In this document: piece after piece, positions 8,907-18,272 of the stretch
Numbering within the stretch: the first letter of the stretch is position 1
Layout of the letters: every line of letters starts with the position of its first letter
From: Sphaerothrix epifaneia
Lineage (GTDB): Bacteria > Cyanobacteriota > Cyanobacteriia > Phormidesmidales > Phormidesmidaceae
NCBI RefSeq assembly: GCF_042788235.1
Contig: NZ_JBHZOL010000004.1
Coordinates: 1-64,000, forward strand
DNA: 64,000 bases
Direction: 5' to 3'
The notes under the pieces: generated by a model
Databases searched by the model: none
What the model was told of the DNA's origin: nothing
Seen by the model: only the letters and a program-made list of their open reading frames with translations
Translations under genes and position numbers: made by a program

Positions 8907-9242
8907 ATGGCTCAAATTCAGTTTAAGCGAGGCGTTACCGAAGAAGTAATTCCTGATGTCCGGCTCACCCGCGCCCCGGATGGAACCAACGGCACTGCCA
9001 CTTTCTATTTTGATAACCCCAAAGCCTTAACGACAGAAGAAGGCGGCGAGATCACAGGCATGTACCTGATTGATGAAGAGGGAGAACTCAGCAGCCGTGA
9101 GGTGAAAGCTAAATTTGTCAATGGGGAGCCCGCCGGAATTGAAGCCGTTTATGTGATTAAAAGTGTAGAGGCGTGGGATCGCTTTATGCGCTTTATGAAT
9201 CGCTATGCCGAAGAAAATGGGTTGGGATTCACCAAGAGCTAA
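8907..9242 (+). CDS. psb28: Photosystem II assembly factor Psb28
   Basis: A 111-residue soluble thylakoid-associated protein. Psb28 binds CP47-containing assembly intermediates of photosystem II and protects them during biogenesis. The start at 8907 gives the family's typical MAQIQF beginning. Recognisable blocks are DVRLTR, ATFYFDNP, MYLIDEEGEL and FVNGEPAGIEAVY near the middle, with a C-terminal helix rich in aromatic residues (AWDRFMRFMNRYAEENG). Its TAA stop overlaps the next ATG by one base (TAATG), suggesting translational coupling to moaB. Confidence 0.93.
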   Translation: MAQIQFKRGVTEEVIPDVRLTRAPDGTNGTATFYFDNPKALTTEEGGEITGMYLIDEEGELSSREVKAKFVNGEPAGIEAVYVIKSVEAWDRFMRFMNRYAEENGLGFTKS

Positions 9243-9763
9243 TGTCTAGCCCCCATCCTGATAACCCTCGGCTCAATGTCTGCTGCGCAGTTCTGACGGT
9301 CAGCGATACGCGGACGCCAGAAACCGATCGCAGCGGTCAGTTGATTCAAACGAGCTTGGCAGCAGCCGGACATCAGGTTGGGGCTTACCAGATTTTGGCC
9401 GATGAACCAGCGCAAATTCAGCAATGCCTAATGCGCTGGACGCAGCGCCCTGACTTAGATGCCGTGATTTTGACCGGGGGAACGGGCATTGCCCCTCGCG
9501 ACACCACTTATGACGCGATCGCCGCTTTGCTAGAAAAAACGCTACCTGGTTTTGGAGAGCTGTTTCGTCTGCTCAGCTATGAAGAAATTGGGTCGCGGGC
9601 GATGGCTTCACGGGCGATCGCAGGCGTCTATCGCGCCAAGCTCATTTTTTCGCTGCCCGGTTCCAGCAATGCTGTAAAACTGGCGATGCAATCGCTGATT
9701 TTGCCTGAACTCAGCCATTTAGTCGGCTTACTGCGACCCTCAGCAACCGACTTAAGTCCTTAA
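9242..9763 (+). CDS. moaB: MoaB/Mog-type molybdopterin adenylyltransferase
   Basis: A 173-residue MoCF-fold protein of molybdenum cofactor biosynthesis. In this family it adenylylates molybdopterin before metal insertion; MoaB paralogues can lack that activity. Visible motifs are LTVSDTRTPETDRSG near the start, LTGGTGIAPRD near residue 80 (the pterin-binding loop) and LPGSSNAV near residue 142. The start at 9242 overlaps the psb28 stop. Its own stop overlaps the stop of the convergent antiporter gene by a few bases. Confidence 0.9.
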   Translation: MSSPHPDNPRLNVCCAVLTVSDTRTPETDRSGQLIQTSLAAAGHQVGAYQILADEPAQIQQCLMRWTQRPDLDAVILTGGTGIAPRDTTYDAIAALLEKTLPGFGELFRLLSYEEIGSRAMASRAIAGVYRAKLIFSLPGSSNAVKLAMQSLILPELSHLVGLLRPSATDLSP

Positions 9764-11889
9764 GTCTGAATCGGGGTAGGCCGGACGAGGATATCGCGGC
9801 GACGGATAGGGCGAATTAGCCGCTGCGGGTGTGGTTCACCCACCAAAATTACCGACCCCTGCAACCGCTCTAGCAGGGGAGTTGTGTTGGCACCTATGCT
9901 CAAACCGTTGCCCACCCGACGACGCTGCGATCGCAAAATGACCAAATCATAGCTGCGGGCTGTTTTTTCAATCGTCGCAACCACGTTGTCACGCGCTAAC
10001 AGTTGCACCTCAATTGGGCAGTCAGCCGCTGGTAGCCGCTCCACCAGCATATCTAACTGTTTTTGCAAACGGGTGCGGCTAATCTGCGAAGCTCGCGGGC
10101 TACAAACATGCAGCAGCGTAATTTTGGCCTGGTTGACCGTAGCCAACACCTGAGCAAACCGCAACGCCCGCAACGCCAGCAGCGATGGATTTTCAATCGG
10201 CAGCAAAATCGTTTTGAGCTGGGTGGGAGACTCTAGCAATCTTGCCACCACCACCGGGCAATGAGCCGCCCACAACACATCGTCTTGAATGTTGCTAAAC
10301 AGGCGAGCCCCTAATTTAGACTGTCGGCCCATCCCCACAATAATCAGATTGGCATTTTCTTCACGGCTGACGTGGCAAATCGCTTGTCCGACGTTGTATT
10401 CAATCCGTAGTTTTGGCTCAATGGCCGTTTCAAACTCTGCGCTAATCGCCTGAGCCGCTTCTAAACGCTGGCGGCTGTTGGCCACTGCCCTCGCTAGCTG
10501 GGGTGAGTCCATCTGGGGTTGAGCCAGCGCGATCGCCAGCGGAATGACCCGCCCATTTTCGTACTGAGCCACGGTCGCCGCTAGTTCAATGAGCGATCGC
10601 TCCGTGTTGGGATTATAGACAGGCACGACTACCGCAAAAGATTCAGGAATATCGCTCGGCGGCGGTAGCCAGTCTAACAACTCACCTTCATCAAACGTTT
10701 CTTGCACAGCCAAGCGCTGAGCCGCATTAGCCGTCACCAACGGCCCCAAAATTGCCGTCACCAGCATCAGCAAAATAATGCTGTTAAACACCTGGGAATT
10801 AATAATTTCAGCTTCATAGCCCACCAGCGCCGCCGCCAGTGTCGCCGCCACCTGCGGAATCGACAGCGACCACATCGTCCAGGTTTGGGGCCAGCTATAG
10901 CCAAATAGCTGGCGGGCACCCAGCGTCGCCATTAGCTTTGTCACCAGCAAAACACCCACCACCAGCAGCGGCAGCTCAATGAAAGACAAAATACTTTCAA
11001 AGGCGCTGAGGTCGAGCAGCAGTCCCATGTTGACAAAAAACAAAGGGATAAACAAAACGCTGCCCAAAAACTCGGTTTTTTCCTTAACCGGGCCATCGCC
11101 AATAACGCTGTTAATCGCCAGACCTGCTAAAAAGGCACCAATAATGTTTTCAACCCCAATTAGCTGAGCCACTAAAGCACATAAAAACACCGACAGCATG
11201 ACAAAAAGAAACTGGTTGCCTTCGTCTTTGCCTGTGCGGCGAAAAAAGGCTTGCCCCAATTGTTTGAGGCCAAACAAAACAGCGATCGCATACAGCCCCA
11301 AAGACCCCAACAGCGTCAGTAGTTTCAGCGTCGAAAAATCGCCCTGGCTAATGCCCAAGCAAATGGCCAGTACCAGTAGCGAACCAATATCGGTAAAAAT
11401 CGTGGCTCCCACCGTTACCGTTACCGCTTCGTCACCTACCACACCCAACCGCTGCACAATCGGATAAGCCAGCAGCGTATGAGAGGCCAACAACGACCCA
11501 ATGAGTACAGCCGCTAGCCACCCAAAGCCAAACAGTAAACCAATGGCAATGCCGCCCACCAAAGGCAAAGCAAACGTCAGAAAACCAAACCCCATCGAGC
11601 GGTTACGCGTTTTTTGAAAAAGAACCAGGTCAATTTCTAAGCCAGCGACAAACATCAGATAGATTTTGCCAATCTCAGAAAACAAGCTCATTGTTTCTGA
11701 ATCAGCCGTCAGCCAGCCCAGGCCGCTGCCGCCAAACAGCACCCCAGCTGCCAACAAACCAACCAATCCGGGCAGTTTCAATCGCTCAAACACGGGCGGC
11801 GTCACCAGCACAATCGCCAGCAGCAGCACAAAAGTCGTGATAGGCTCTCGTAGCGTTTCAGAGACAGGTTCTACTAAAAATATCAGCAT
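9760..11889 (-). CDS. Kef/CPA2-type cation:proton antiporter with USP tail
   Basis: A 709-residue inner-membrane protein. Residues about 15-390 form 12-13 hydrophobic helices of the CPA2 fold, with GLVGLLAAGVLFGG near the start and GAFLAGLAINSVIG in the helix region that carries conserved polar residues. The last 300 residues are two universal-stress-protein-like domains; NLIIVGMGRQSKLG and CPVVVARL mark the first nucleotide-binding loop. The likely role is K+ or Na+/H+ exchange in pH and ion homeostasis, possibly gated by nucleotides. A close paralogue with the same architecture is at 30006-32054. Ion specificity is not readable. Confidence 0.88.
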   Translation of the reverse strand: MLIFLVEPVSETLREPITTFVLLLAIVLVTPPVFERLKLPGLVGLLAAGVLFGGSGLGWLTADSETMSLFSEIGKIYLMFVAGLEIDLVLFQKTRNRSMGFGFLTFALPLVGGIAIGLLFGFGWLAAVLIGSLLASHTLLAYPIVQRLGVVGDEAVTVTVGATIFTDIGSLLVLAICLGISQGDFSTLKLLTLLGSLGLYAIAVLFGLKQLGQAFFRRTGKDEGNQFLFVMLSVFLCALVAQLIGVENIIGAFLAGLAINSVIGDGPVKEKTEFLGSVLFIPLFFVNMGLLLDLSAFESILSFIELPLLVVGVLLVTKLMATLGARQLFGYSWPQTWTMWSLSIPQVAATLAAALVGYEAEIINSQVFNSIILLMLVTAILGPLVTANAAQRLAVQETFDEGELLDWLPPPSDIPESFAVVVPVYNPNTERSLIELAATVAQYENGRVIPLAIALAQPQMDSPQLARAVANSRQRLEAAQAISAEFETAIEPKLRIEYNVGQAICHVSREENANLIIVGMGRQSKLGARLFSNIQDDVLWAAHCPVVVARLLESPTQLKTILLPIENPSLLALRALRFAQVLATVNQAKITLLHVCSPRASQISRTRLQKQLDMLVERLPAADCPIEVQLLARDNVVATIEKTARSYDLVILRSQRRRVGNGLSIGANTTPLLERLQGSVILVGEPHPQRLIRPIRRRDILVRPTPIQT

Positions 11890-11910
11890 TGATCAGGGCC
11901 TTATAGAGAG

Positions 11911-11934
11911 GGCCAGGAACAAAGATTCCTGGCC
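11911..11934 (-). promoter_or_regulatory. Stem-loop in the leader of the antiporter gene
   Basis: A perfect 9-bp stem (GGCCAGGAA/TTCCTGGCC) with a 6-nt loop lies 22 bases upstream of the antiporter ATG. It has no U-run on the minus strand, so it is not an obvious terminator. It may be a leader control element or protein site. A separate GACCAG/CTGGTC inverted repeat is at 12070-12083. Confidence 0.4.
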
Positions 11935-12095
11935 GCTAGCATGGCTAAATGATTGATTTTTGAGATCTAGATATTTAGATTCGAGCTTTTTCTCGACGCT
12001 GTCTCTCTACCAGCCGATAGAATTTGGCTCAATTGCAGGCGATCGCCTTTTGCCGTTTTTGCCCAACTCGACCAGGTCTGGTCAGCCCTGCAGAC

Positions 12096-12124
12096 AAAAA
12101 AAGGAGCTGCCGCAGCAGCCCCTT
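12096..12124 (-). terminator. Terminator of the ferredoxin gene
   Basis: On the minus strand, a GGGGCTGC/GCAGCTCC stem with a short loop is followed by seven or more Ts, 31 bases beyond the petF stop. This is a textbook intrinsic terminator. Confidence 0.9.
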
Positions 12125-12154
12125 GCATCATCTTGAAAATTGAGAAAAAAGAGC

Positions 12155-12454
12155 TTAGTAGAGTTCTTCTTCCTGATGAGTCATGATGGTGCAGTCAGAG
12201 GTGGGGTAAGCCACACAGGTGAGCACGTAGCCAGCTTCGATTTGATCGTCGTCTAAGAAAGACTGGTCAGACTGGTCTACCGTTCCTTCAACCATCTTGC
12301 CAGCACAGGTAGAGCAAGCCCCAGCCCGGCAGGAGTAAGGTAAGTCAATGCCTTGCTCTTCGGCAGCGTCTAGAATGTACTCGTCATCAGGGACTTCAAT
12401 TGTAGTATTGAGTCCTTCGGCTTCATTTTGCAGGGTTACTTTGTAAGTTGCCAT
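12155..12454 (-). CDS. petF: [2Fe-2S] ferredoxin, plant type
   Basis: A 99-residue stromal-type ferredoxin, the electron acceptor of photosystem I that feeds FNR and other reductases. Cluster ligands are C42, C47, C50 and C80 in the C-x4-C-x2-C...C pattern. The Y-S-C-R-A-G-A-C-S-T-C loop and the C-terminal EEELY end are standard for PetF. The start follows AGAGGA. The length is that of housekeeping cyanobacterial ferredoxins. The gene is monocistronic with a strong terminator. Confidence 0.96.
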   Translation of the reverse strand: MATYKVTLQNEAEGLNTTIEVPDDEYILDAAEEQGIDLPYSCRAGACSTCAGKMVEGTVDQSDQSFLDDDQIEAGYVLTCVAYPTSDCTIMTHQEEELY

Positions 12455-12938
12455 GCTGCTATCCTCTCATTTAGTCAGTCAAAACATAGCAGTAATTAGC
12501 CATTAAGAAAATCCCACTAAAGAGCGATTAGTAATAAATTCCTAGTGACTAACTCCATTTCTGATACTACGGGAAAACCCGAATCCTGTGTCAGCTACAG
12601 CTCAATTTAGTTGAACGGGATTCATAATCAAACCAAGCATTTTTTGCCCAATTTACTTATAGGTGGCACCCTCCCTTTTCTTCAGGAATGCCCGAAAAAG
12701 CAGCGGAATGGGATTTTGCGACGTTTTTAATCACGCTAATTGATCCGTCATTGATTTGAATTAAACGATTAAAAATTCTTTGTATTATAAGAATTATTTA
12801 TATTTCTTTGTGAGTATGGTTTGTATTAGAAATAGTCCAGAGAATGCCCGTGTTTTTCAAAGCCTTGAGCAGCCGAATCCAGCCTTCAATTCTTGTATTG
12901 TGACTACTAAAGCTCCCCTAAAGTAAAACACTGTGTCA
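12455..12938. other. Divergent spacer between petF and bvdR
   Basis: This 484-bp region is AT-rich, with several TATAAT-like stretches around 12780-12830. It should contain promoters for petF (leftward) and bvdR (rightward). I could not fix a convincing -35/-10 pair. No ORF, RNA gene or repeat was recognised. Confidence 0.5.
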
Positions 12939-13934
12939 ATGTCTTCTCAGTCTGGTTCCGCCCGCCCAGTTTCAGTGGGGCTGATTGGCACGGGCTATGC
13001 CGCCAAGCTCAGAGCCGAAACCTTTCAGTCAGACCCGCGATCGCAGTTGCTCAGTGTCGCCGGACACACGCCAGCACACACGGCTGAGTTTGCCCAAAAC
13101 CACGGGGCTGAAGTTGCCCCCCACTGGCAAGCGCTGATCGAGCGCCGCGATCTCGACTTAATTTGTATTTGTGGTATTAACAGCGACCACGGTTCAATGG
13201 TACAGGCTGCCCTGCAAGCCAATAAGCATGTCGTGGTGGAATATCCCCTTGCTCTAGACGTTGATCTAGCCGCCAAGCTGATTGAACTGGCTCAGCAGCG
13301 ACAGCGCTTGCTCCACATTGAGCATATCGAACTGTTAGGCGGGCTGCACGTTGCCATGCAAAGCCACCTGCCGACCATCGGCCAGCCTTACTACGTGCGC
13401 TATAGCACCCTCAACCCCCAGCGTCCAGCGCCGCAACGGTGGACTTACCACGGCGATCGCTTTGGCTTTCCGCTCATGGCGGCGCTATCTCGCGTGCATC
13501 GGCTGACGAACCTGTTTGGCGCGGTGGCAAAGGTAGGCTGCCAGTTTTCTAGCGATCGCGCGACCGCTGGCTATTTTAAGTCTTGTTTGTGTACAGCTCA
13601 GCTTAGCTTTACCAGTGGGCTGCTAGCAGAAGTTACCTACGGCAAAGGCGAACACATCTGGGCGGCTTCGCGCCGCATGGAAGTCCACGCCGCCCAAGGG
13701 GGACTGGTTTTTGAAGGCGACACCGGAACGCTGCTGACAGCCGCCGGCGAACACCCGCTTGAGGTGGGTGGCCGACGGGGTCTTTTTGCCAAAGACACCG
13801 AGAGCGTACTGGATTATCTCACCAGCGGAACGCCGCTTTATGTTTCTAATACCGCTAGCCTGTATGCCCTGCAAGTAGCCGACGCTGCCCGCCGCGCCGC
13901 CCAAACCGGAGAATCAGTTTCATTGCTAGGCTAG
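12939..13934 (+). CDS. bvdR: Biliverdin reductase
   Basis: A 331-residue NAD(P)H-dependent enzyme of the Gfo/Idh/MocA fold. Cyanobacterial BvdR reduces biliverdin IX-alpha to bilirubin and influences phycobilisome assembly. The Rossmann motif GLIGTGYAAKLRAE is at the N-terminus. The segments HIEHIELLGGLH, RPAPQRWTYHGDRFGFPL and the end TESVLDYLTSGTPLYV match the BvdR subfamily as I know it, rather than sugar dehydrogenases. The start ATG at 12939 is preferred to the GTG at 12933. larE follows 38 bases later on the same strand, probably in one operon. Confidence 0.9.
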   Translation: MSSQSGSARPVSVGLIGTGYAAKLRAETFQSDPRSQLLSVAGHTPAHTAEFAQNHGAEVAPHWQALIERRDLDLICICGINSDHGSMVQAALQANKHVVVEYPLALDVDLAAKLIELAQQRQRLLHIEHIELLGGLHVAMQSHLPTIGQPYYVRYSTLNPQRPAPQRWTYHGDRFGFPLMAALSRVHRLTNLFGAVAKVGCQFSSDRATAGYFKSCLCTAQLSFTSGLLAEVTYGKGEHIWAASRRMEVHAAQGGLVFEGDTGTLLTAAGEHPLEVGGRRGLFAKDTESVLDYLTSGTPLYVSNTASLYALQVADAARRAAQTGESVSLLG

Positions 13935-13972
13935 AGACAAGAAACTCAACGCGTCCGCGCTCAGACAAAGCT

Positions 13973-14794
13973 ATGGTGGCCGAAAAATTAGCAAAGCTGC
14001 AATCAATTTTTAGAACGATGGATCAGGCGCTGATTGCCTACTCTGGCGGCATTGACAGCACGCTGGTCGTCAAAGTGGCGCAGGATATTTTAGGCGATCG
14101 CGCTTTGGCCGTGACGGCAGCGTCTCCCTCGCTGATGCCGGAAGACTTAGAAGAAGCCCGCCTCCAGGCAGCCGAAATTGGCATTCGGCATGAGGTGGTA
14201 CAAACCCACGAAATGGATAATCCTAACTACGCGGCCAACCCGGTAAACCGCTGCTATTTTTGCAAAAGTGAGCTACACGACACGCTCAAACCTCTCGCTG
14301 CCCAGCGAGGCTATCCCTACGTGGTAGACGGGGTCAACGCCGACGACCTGCACGACTACCGCCCCGGTATTCAAGCCGCCCGCGAACGAGGGGTGCGATC
14401 GCCTTTAGCCGAAGTTGGCATCAGCAAACTTGAAGTGCGCCAAATTGCCCAGCACCTCGGCTTACCCTGGTGGGACAAACCTGCTCAACCATGCTTGAGT
14501 TCTCGCTTTCCCTACGGCGAAGCAATTACCGTCGAAAAGCTACAGCGGGTGGGTCGGGCAGAACGTTATCTGCGTGATTTAGGGTTCCAAAATTTGCGCG
14601 TGCGATCCGAAGCCGACACCGCCCGGATTGAGCTACCCCCCGAACAAATCCGCTCATTTGTTTCAACCACCGACCTGCCCAGCCTGGTCAGTGCTTTTCA
14701 AAACCTGGGATTTGCCTACGTGACGTTAGATCTAGAAGGCTATCGCAGCGGCAAGCTCAATCGCGCTCTAGCAACCGCGCCAACGGGCAGCTAA
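13973..14794 (+). CDS. larE: LarE-type ATP-dependent sacrificial sulfur transferase
   Basis: A 273-residue PP-loop enzyme. LarE adenylylates the nickel-pincer precursor and donates sulfur from its own Cys, becoming dehydroalanine. The PP-loop is SGGIDST at 24-30. CYFCK near residue 95 and PCLSSRFPYG place C174 at the position of the sacrificial Cys (Cys176 in Lactobacillus LarE). No larB, larC or lactate racemase gene is near. The cyanobacterial role may therefore be another Ni-pincer enzyme or another sulfur transfer; this is inference. It is probably co-transcribed with bvdR. Confidence 0.88.
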   Translation: MVAEKLAKLQSIFRTMDQALIAYSGGIDSTLVVKVAQDILGDRALAVTAASPSLMPEDLEEARLQAAEIGIRHEVVQTHEMDNPNYAANPVNRCYFCKSELHDTLKPLAAQRGYPYVVDGVNADDLHDYRPGIQAARERGVRSPLAEVGISKLEVRQIAQHLGLPWWDKPAQPCLSSRFPYGEAITVEKLQRVGRAERYLRDLGFQNLRVRSEADTARIELPPEQIRSFVSTTDLPSLVSAFQNLGFAYVTLDLEGYRSGKLNRALATAPTGS

Positions 14795-15008
14795 AATCTC
14801 AGCCCGTTTTCAGATATAAACAAACGTGGGCTTCTATAGTATGTAAGCGATAGACAACTGGCAAAAGCCTGAGGGGTTAAGGGCGTTAAAAATCGGCTTT
14901 GCTACCTGCTGATTGCTCCATCCGGCAATCAAACCGAGCAATTTGCTCTCAGGGTTGACCTGAGGTTTTCTAGTTGTCTAGTTTAGCTACTCTCAACCTA
15001 ATCCAGTT

Positions 15009-16079
15009 ATGACACAGCTTTTAGCCGGGGATATTGGCGGGACTAAAACGATCCTGCGGTTGGTAAAAGTCGATAAAAATGGGGCGACTCAAACCCAAAC
15101 TGCGAAACAAACGTTAGTGACGCTGCACGAAGATCGCTACGCCAGCGCCGACTTCACCGATTTGGTGCCAATGGTGCAGCAGTTTCTGCAAGAAGCCGCT
15201 GCGGCGACTCAAACCCAACCCGATCCAGAAGTGGCCTGCTTTGCCATCGCTGGCCCGGTGGTCAACCATACGTCTAGCCTCACCAATCTGGCTTGGTTTT
15301 TAGCCAGCGATCGGCTTCAATCTGAGTTGGGTTTGAAACAGGTTGAACTGATCAACGATTTTGAAGCGGTGGGCTACGGCATCTTAGGGCTACAAGCCGC
15401 CGACATTGAAACGCTGCAAGCGGGTGATCCTCAAGCTCACGCTCCTATCGCCATCATTGGCGCAGGTACAGGTTTGGGGCAGGGCTTTTTGATTCATCAG
15501 GGGGGATACTATCAGGTTTATCCTTCTGAAGGCGGCCACGCCGATTTTGCTCCCCGTTCAGAACTAGAATTTCAGCTACAAAAGTACCTGTTAGACAAAC
15601 ACAGCATCAACCGTGTCTCAGCCGAGCGGGTGATCTCCGGTCAGGGGATTGTTGCCCTCTATCAGTTTTTGCGCGATCGCCAGTTTGCCAGCGAGTCGGC
15701 TGAAATTGCCAGCATCGTCACTACCTGGGAGCGAGAGGCCGGAAAACAGCCCAAATCAGTTGACCCAGCCGCCGCGATCGCTCAAGCTGCCGTCGCCCAA
15801 AGCGATCCGCTATCGCAAAAAGCTATGGATATTTTTGTTGAAGCTTATGGTGCCGAAGCTGGAAACCTGGCGCTAAAGCTCTTGCCCTATGGCGGTCTGT
15901 ATATTGCTGGCGGTATTGCGGCTAAAAACATCACGCTTATGCGGGCTGGCAGTTTTATGAGCGCTTTTGGCCAAAAGGGGCGCGTTAGTGGCTTGCTAGA
16001 AAAAGTGCCCGTCCATATCGTGTTAAACCCTCAGGTGGGGCTGATTGGCGCTGCTCTAAAAGCTGCTCAATTGAGCTAA
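15009..16079 (+). CDS. glk: Glucokinase
   Basis: A 356-residue ATP-dependent glucokinase of the bacterial Glk family, phosphorylating glucose to glucose-6-phosphate. The phosphate-binding loop GDIGGTKT is at residues 7-14. The sugar-binding region shows INDFEAVGYG near 115, GAGTGLGQG near 152 and EGGHADFAP near 175. LYIAGGIAAKN near 300 completes the ATP site. The length is standard. The 214-bp spacer upstream shows no clear regulatory site. Confidence 0.94.
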   Translation: MTQLLAGDIGGTKTILRLVKVDKNGATQTQTAKQTLVTLHEDRYASADFTDLVPMVQQFLQEAAAATQTQPDPEVACFAIAGPVVNHTSSLTNLAWFLASDRLQSELGLKQVELINDFEAVGYGILGLQAADIETLQAGDPQAHAPIAIIGAGTGLGQGFLIHQGGYYQVYPSEGGHADFAPRSELEFQLQKYLLDKHSINRVSAERVISGQGIVALYQFLRDRQFASESAEIASIVTTWEREAGKQPKSVDPAAAIAQAAVAQSDPLSQKAMDIFVEAYGAEAGNLALKLLPYGGLYIAGGIAAKNITLMRAGSFMSAFGQKGRVSGLLEKVPVHIVLNPQVGLIGAALKAAQLS

Positions 16080-16235
16080 GCGATCGCCAGCAGGTTTAGC
16101 CGATTGGCTCCTCTGGTCGCGCTCTTCTTGCTAGCTGGTTAATAGCTGTTGAGCAGACGGCTGCTTCAGGCAGAGCGGTAGACTAAAAATCAGGCAAATT
16201 TTGCTCTCGGCTTAGCGTTGAAATAGCAACTAGAT

Positions 16236-17000
16236 ATGGCAGGTCATAGCAAATGGGCGAACATTAAGCGCCAAAAAGCTCGCGTCGATGCGGTTAAAGG
16301 CAAAGTCTTTGCCAAGCTTTCGCGCGAAATTATTGTCGCCGCTCGCAGCGGTGGCGGCGATCCCGAAGGTAATTTTCAGTTACGTACCGCCATTGACAAA
16401 GCCAAAGCGGCTGGCGTGCCCAACGACAACATTGAACGAGCGATCGCCAAAGGCAGCGGCCAGCTCGAAGGCGATAGCGACAGCCTCGAAGCAATTCGCT
16501 ACGAGGGTTACGGCCCTGGCGGAGTGGCCGTTTTGATCGAAGCCCTCACCGACAACCGCAACCGCACCGCCGCCGATTTGCGGGCGGCTTTTAGCAAAAA
16601 TGGCGGCAATCTAGGAGAAACAGGCTGTGTTGGCTGGATGTTTGAGCAAAAAGGCGTGGTTTCGCTCCGGGGACCTCTAGAGGAAGAAGCGCTGCTAGAA
16701 GCCTCTCTAGAAGGAGGGGCTGAAACCTACGAGCTAACAGAAGTTGACGAAACCGCAGGTGCTGAAGTAACTTGCGCCCCGGCTGCCCTCGAAACCCTTA
16801 GCCAAACCCTGCGGCAAAGCTACCAGGTTTCTGACGTAGAACTGCGCTGGATTCCGGCCAACATCATCACTGTGAGCGATGCCGATCAGGCGCGATCGCT
16901 GCTCAAAATGATGGATGCCCTCGAAGACCTCGATGATGTGCAGACGGTGACGGCCAACTTTGAAATGACCGCCGACTTAATCGCTGCGGTGGCTCTCTAG
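16236..17000 (+). CDS. yebC: YebC/PmpR-family regulatory protein
   Basis: A 254-residue protein with the invariant start MAGHSKWANIKRQKARVDA and the FAKLSREI motif that follows. YebC-family proteins act as DNA-binding regulators or, as shown for some members, help ribosomes through proline-rich stretches. Length and the three-domain layout match the family, and an acidic loop (LEGDSDSLEAIRYEGYGPGG) is intact. It stands alone; the convergent DUF1824 gene ends 10 bases downstream. Confidence 0.94.
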   Translation: MAGHSKWANIKRQKARVDAVKGKVFAKLSREIIVAARSGGGDPEGNFQLRTAIDKAKAAGVPNDNIERAIAKGSGQLEGDSDSLEAIRYEGYGPGGVAVLIEALTDNRNRTAADLRAAFSKNGGNLGETGCVGWMFEQKGVVSLRGPLEEEALLEASLEGGAETYELTEVDETAGAEVTCAPAALETLSQTLRQSYQVSDVELRWIPANIITVSDADQARSLLKMMDALEDLDDVQTVTANFEMTADLIAAVAL

Positions 17001-17010
17001 CCACTCATTT

Positions 17011-17430
17011 TTAAGCCTCAAATAGATCGAGAGGCAGGGGCCCGTAGGTGCCATTGACCTCGTCGGTTGCCGCCGCATGATAAGACACCAAAACCCCTCT
17101 AGAGGGGCCGCTATAGTCATCGAGGTACCACATGCCCTTGAGTGTGTTGAATTTGAGGTAAATAGCCCCTGATTTTTCCGGCAGGTTAAGGACAACGTCA
17201 ACCCCCAAAGCTTTGAGATAGCTTTCCATAGCCACTTTAGCCTCTGCGACGCTGTCGGCACAGATGCCAAGCGTTTGATAATCAGAGGCTTCATTCAACT
17301 GCTGCAAAAACTGACGAATTTCGGCAGCTTCTGCTTCAGTGAGCCGGGGGGGGACGTCTAAACAGCTAAACCGCAGCAGGCTCTTTCTAATCGCACGAAT
17401 AGTTTGGGGATTTAAATCAGCAAATGTCAT
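17011..17430 (-). CDS. DUF1824 family protein
   Basis: A 139-residue protein resembling the cyanobacterial DUF1824 family. It shows a helical N-terminus, the block YQTLGICADSVAEA near residue 55, ESYLKALG and a C-terminal region KGMWYLDDYSGPSRGVLVSY. The fold is known for the family but no biochemical role is. It lies convergent to yebC and divergent from radC, whose upstream region it overlaps. Confidence 0.8.
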   Translation of the reverse strand: MTFADLNPQTIRAIRKSLLRFSCLDVPPRLTEAEAAEIRQFLQQLNEASDYQTLGICADSVAEAKVAMESYLKALGVDVVLNLPEKSGAIYLKFNTLKGMWYLDDYSGPSRGVLVSYHAAATDEVNGTYGPLPLDLFEA

Positions 17431-17512
17431 AGGCGATAGTAGGGTGAATGAGGCATTTGGGTTTACTAAAAAAGCATTTGTCTTACCCTTTACCGACCGT
17501 CAGCGTGCATCT

Positions 17513-18241
17513 ATGACTTCTTACTGCGTTCGAGTAGCTGATATGCACGCTAGCGAACGTCCGCGTGAGCGATTGTTTGCTTACGGCGCTAAGAATTTAG
17601 CCACGGCTGAACTGATTGCTATTTTACTCGGCACTGGCCAAGGCGCAGGCAAACTGTCAGCAGTGGGGTTGGGGCAATACATTTTGCAAGTTTTAGGGCA
17701 AGACCAAGTTGACCCGTTGACGGCCCTACGCCAGGTTTCTGCTCACGAACTGATGCAAATTCCAGGCATTGGCGCGGCTAAAGCGGCTTCTATTCTAGCT
17801 GCTTTAGAGTTGGGTAGACGCGTGCTGGCTTCGAAGCCACCTGAACGAGCGATTGTGGACGATCCAGCGATCGCGGCGGCAGCCCTCAGCCACGAGCTGA
17901 TGTGGCAAACTCAAGAGCGCTTTGCAATTGTCTTTTTAGATATTAAACATCGGCTCTTAGGCACTCAGGTTGTCACAATTGGCACAGCTACTGAAACCTT
18001 GGCTCATCCACGCGATATTTTTCGAGAAATTTTACGGCAAGGTGCAACTCGAGCGATCGTGGCGCACAATCATCCCTCTGGCAACCTCGAACCCAGCCCC
18101 GAAGATGTTAGCTTAACCCGGCAACTGCTAGCCGCCGCTCATCTCTTGGGTGTGCCGCTGCTCGATCATCTCATTCTGGGCAATGGCGACTTTCGTAGTC
18201 TGCGCCAAACTACGCACCTGTGGCAAGAAGTCAGCGATTAG
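17513..18241 (+). CDS. radC: RadC-family JAMM protein
   Basis: A 242-residue protein. The longer open frame from 17339 runs antisense to the DUF1824 gene, so I start at the ATG at 17513, which gives the typical N-terminus ending in RERLFAYGAKNLATAELIAILLG. A helix-hairpin-helix (MQIPGIGAAKAA) lies near residue 85. The JAMM metal motif is complete: HNHPSGN with the SPEDVSLT and D residues following. Although historically named for DNA repair, the family's true role is uncertain; the metal site suggests an isopeptidase or nuclease-like activity. Confidence 0.93.
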   Translation: MTSYCVRVADMHASERPRERLFAYGAKNLATAELIAILLGTGQGAGKLSAVGLGQYILQVLGQDQVDPLTALRQVSAHELMQIPGIGAAKAASILAALELGRRVLASKPPERAIVDDPAIAAAALSHELMWQTQERFAIVFLDIKHRLLGTQVVTIGTATETLAHPRDIFREILRQGATRAIVAHNHPSGNLEPSPEDVSLTRQLLAAAHLLGVPLLDHLILGNGDFRSLRQTTHLWQEVSD

Positions 18242-18272
18242 AGTAACCGTTCGGTGGCCACTCTGGTAATTT

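Noticed and set aside
17339..17512. Longer start of radC
   Set aside because: Antisense to the well-supported DUF1824 gene; family homology begins after 17513.
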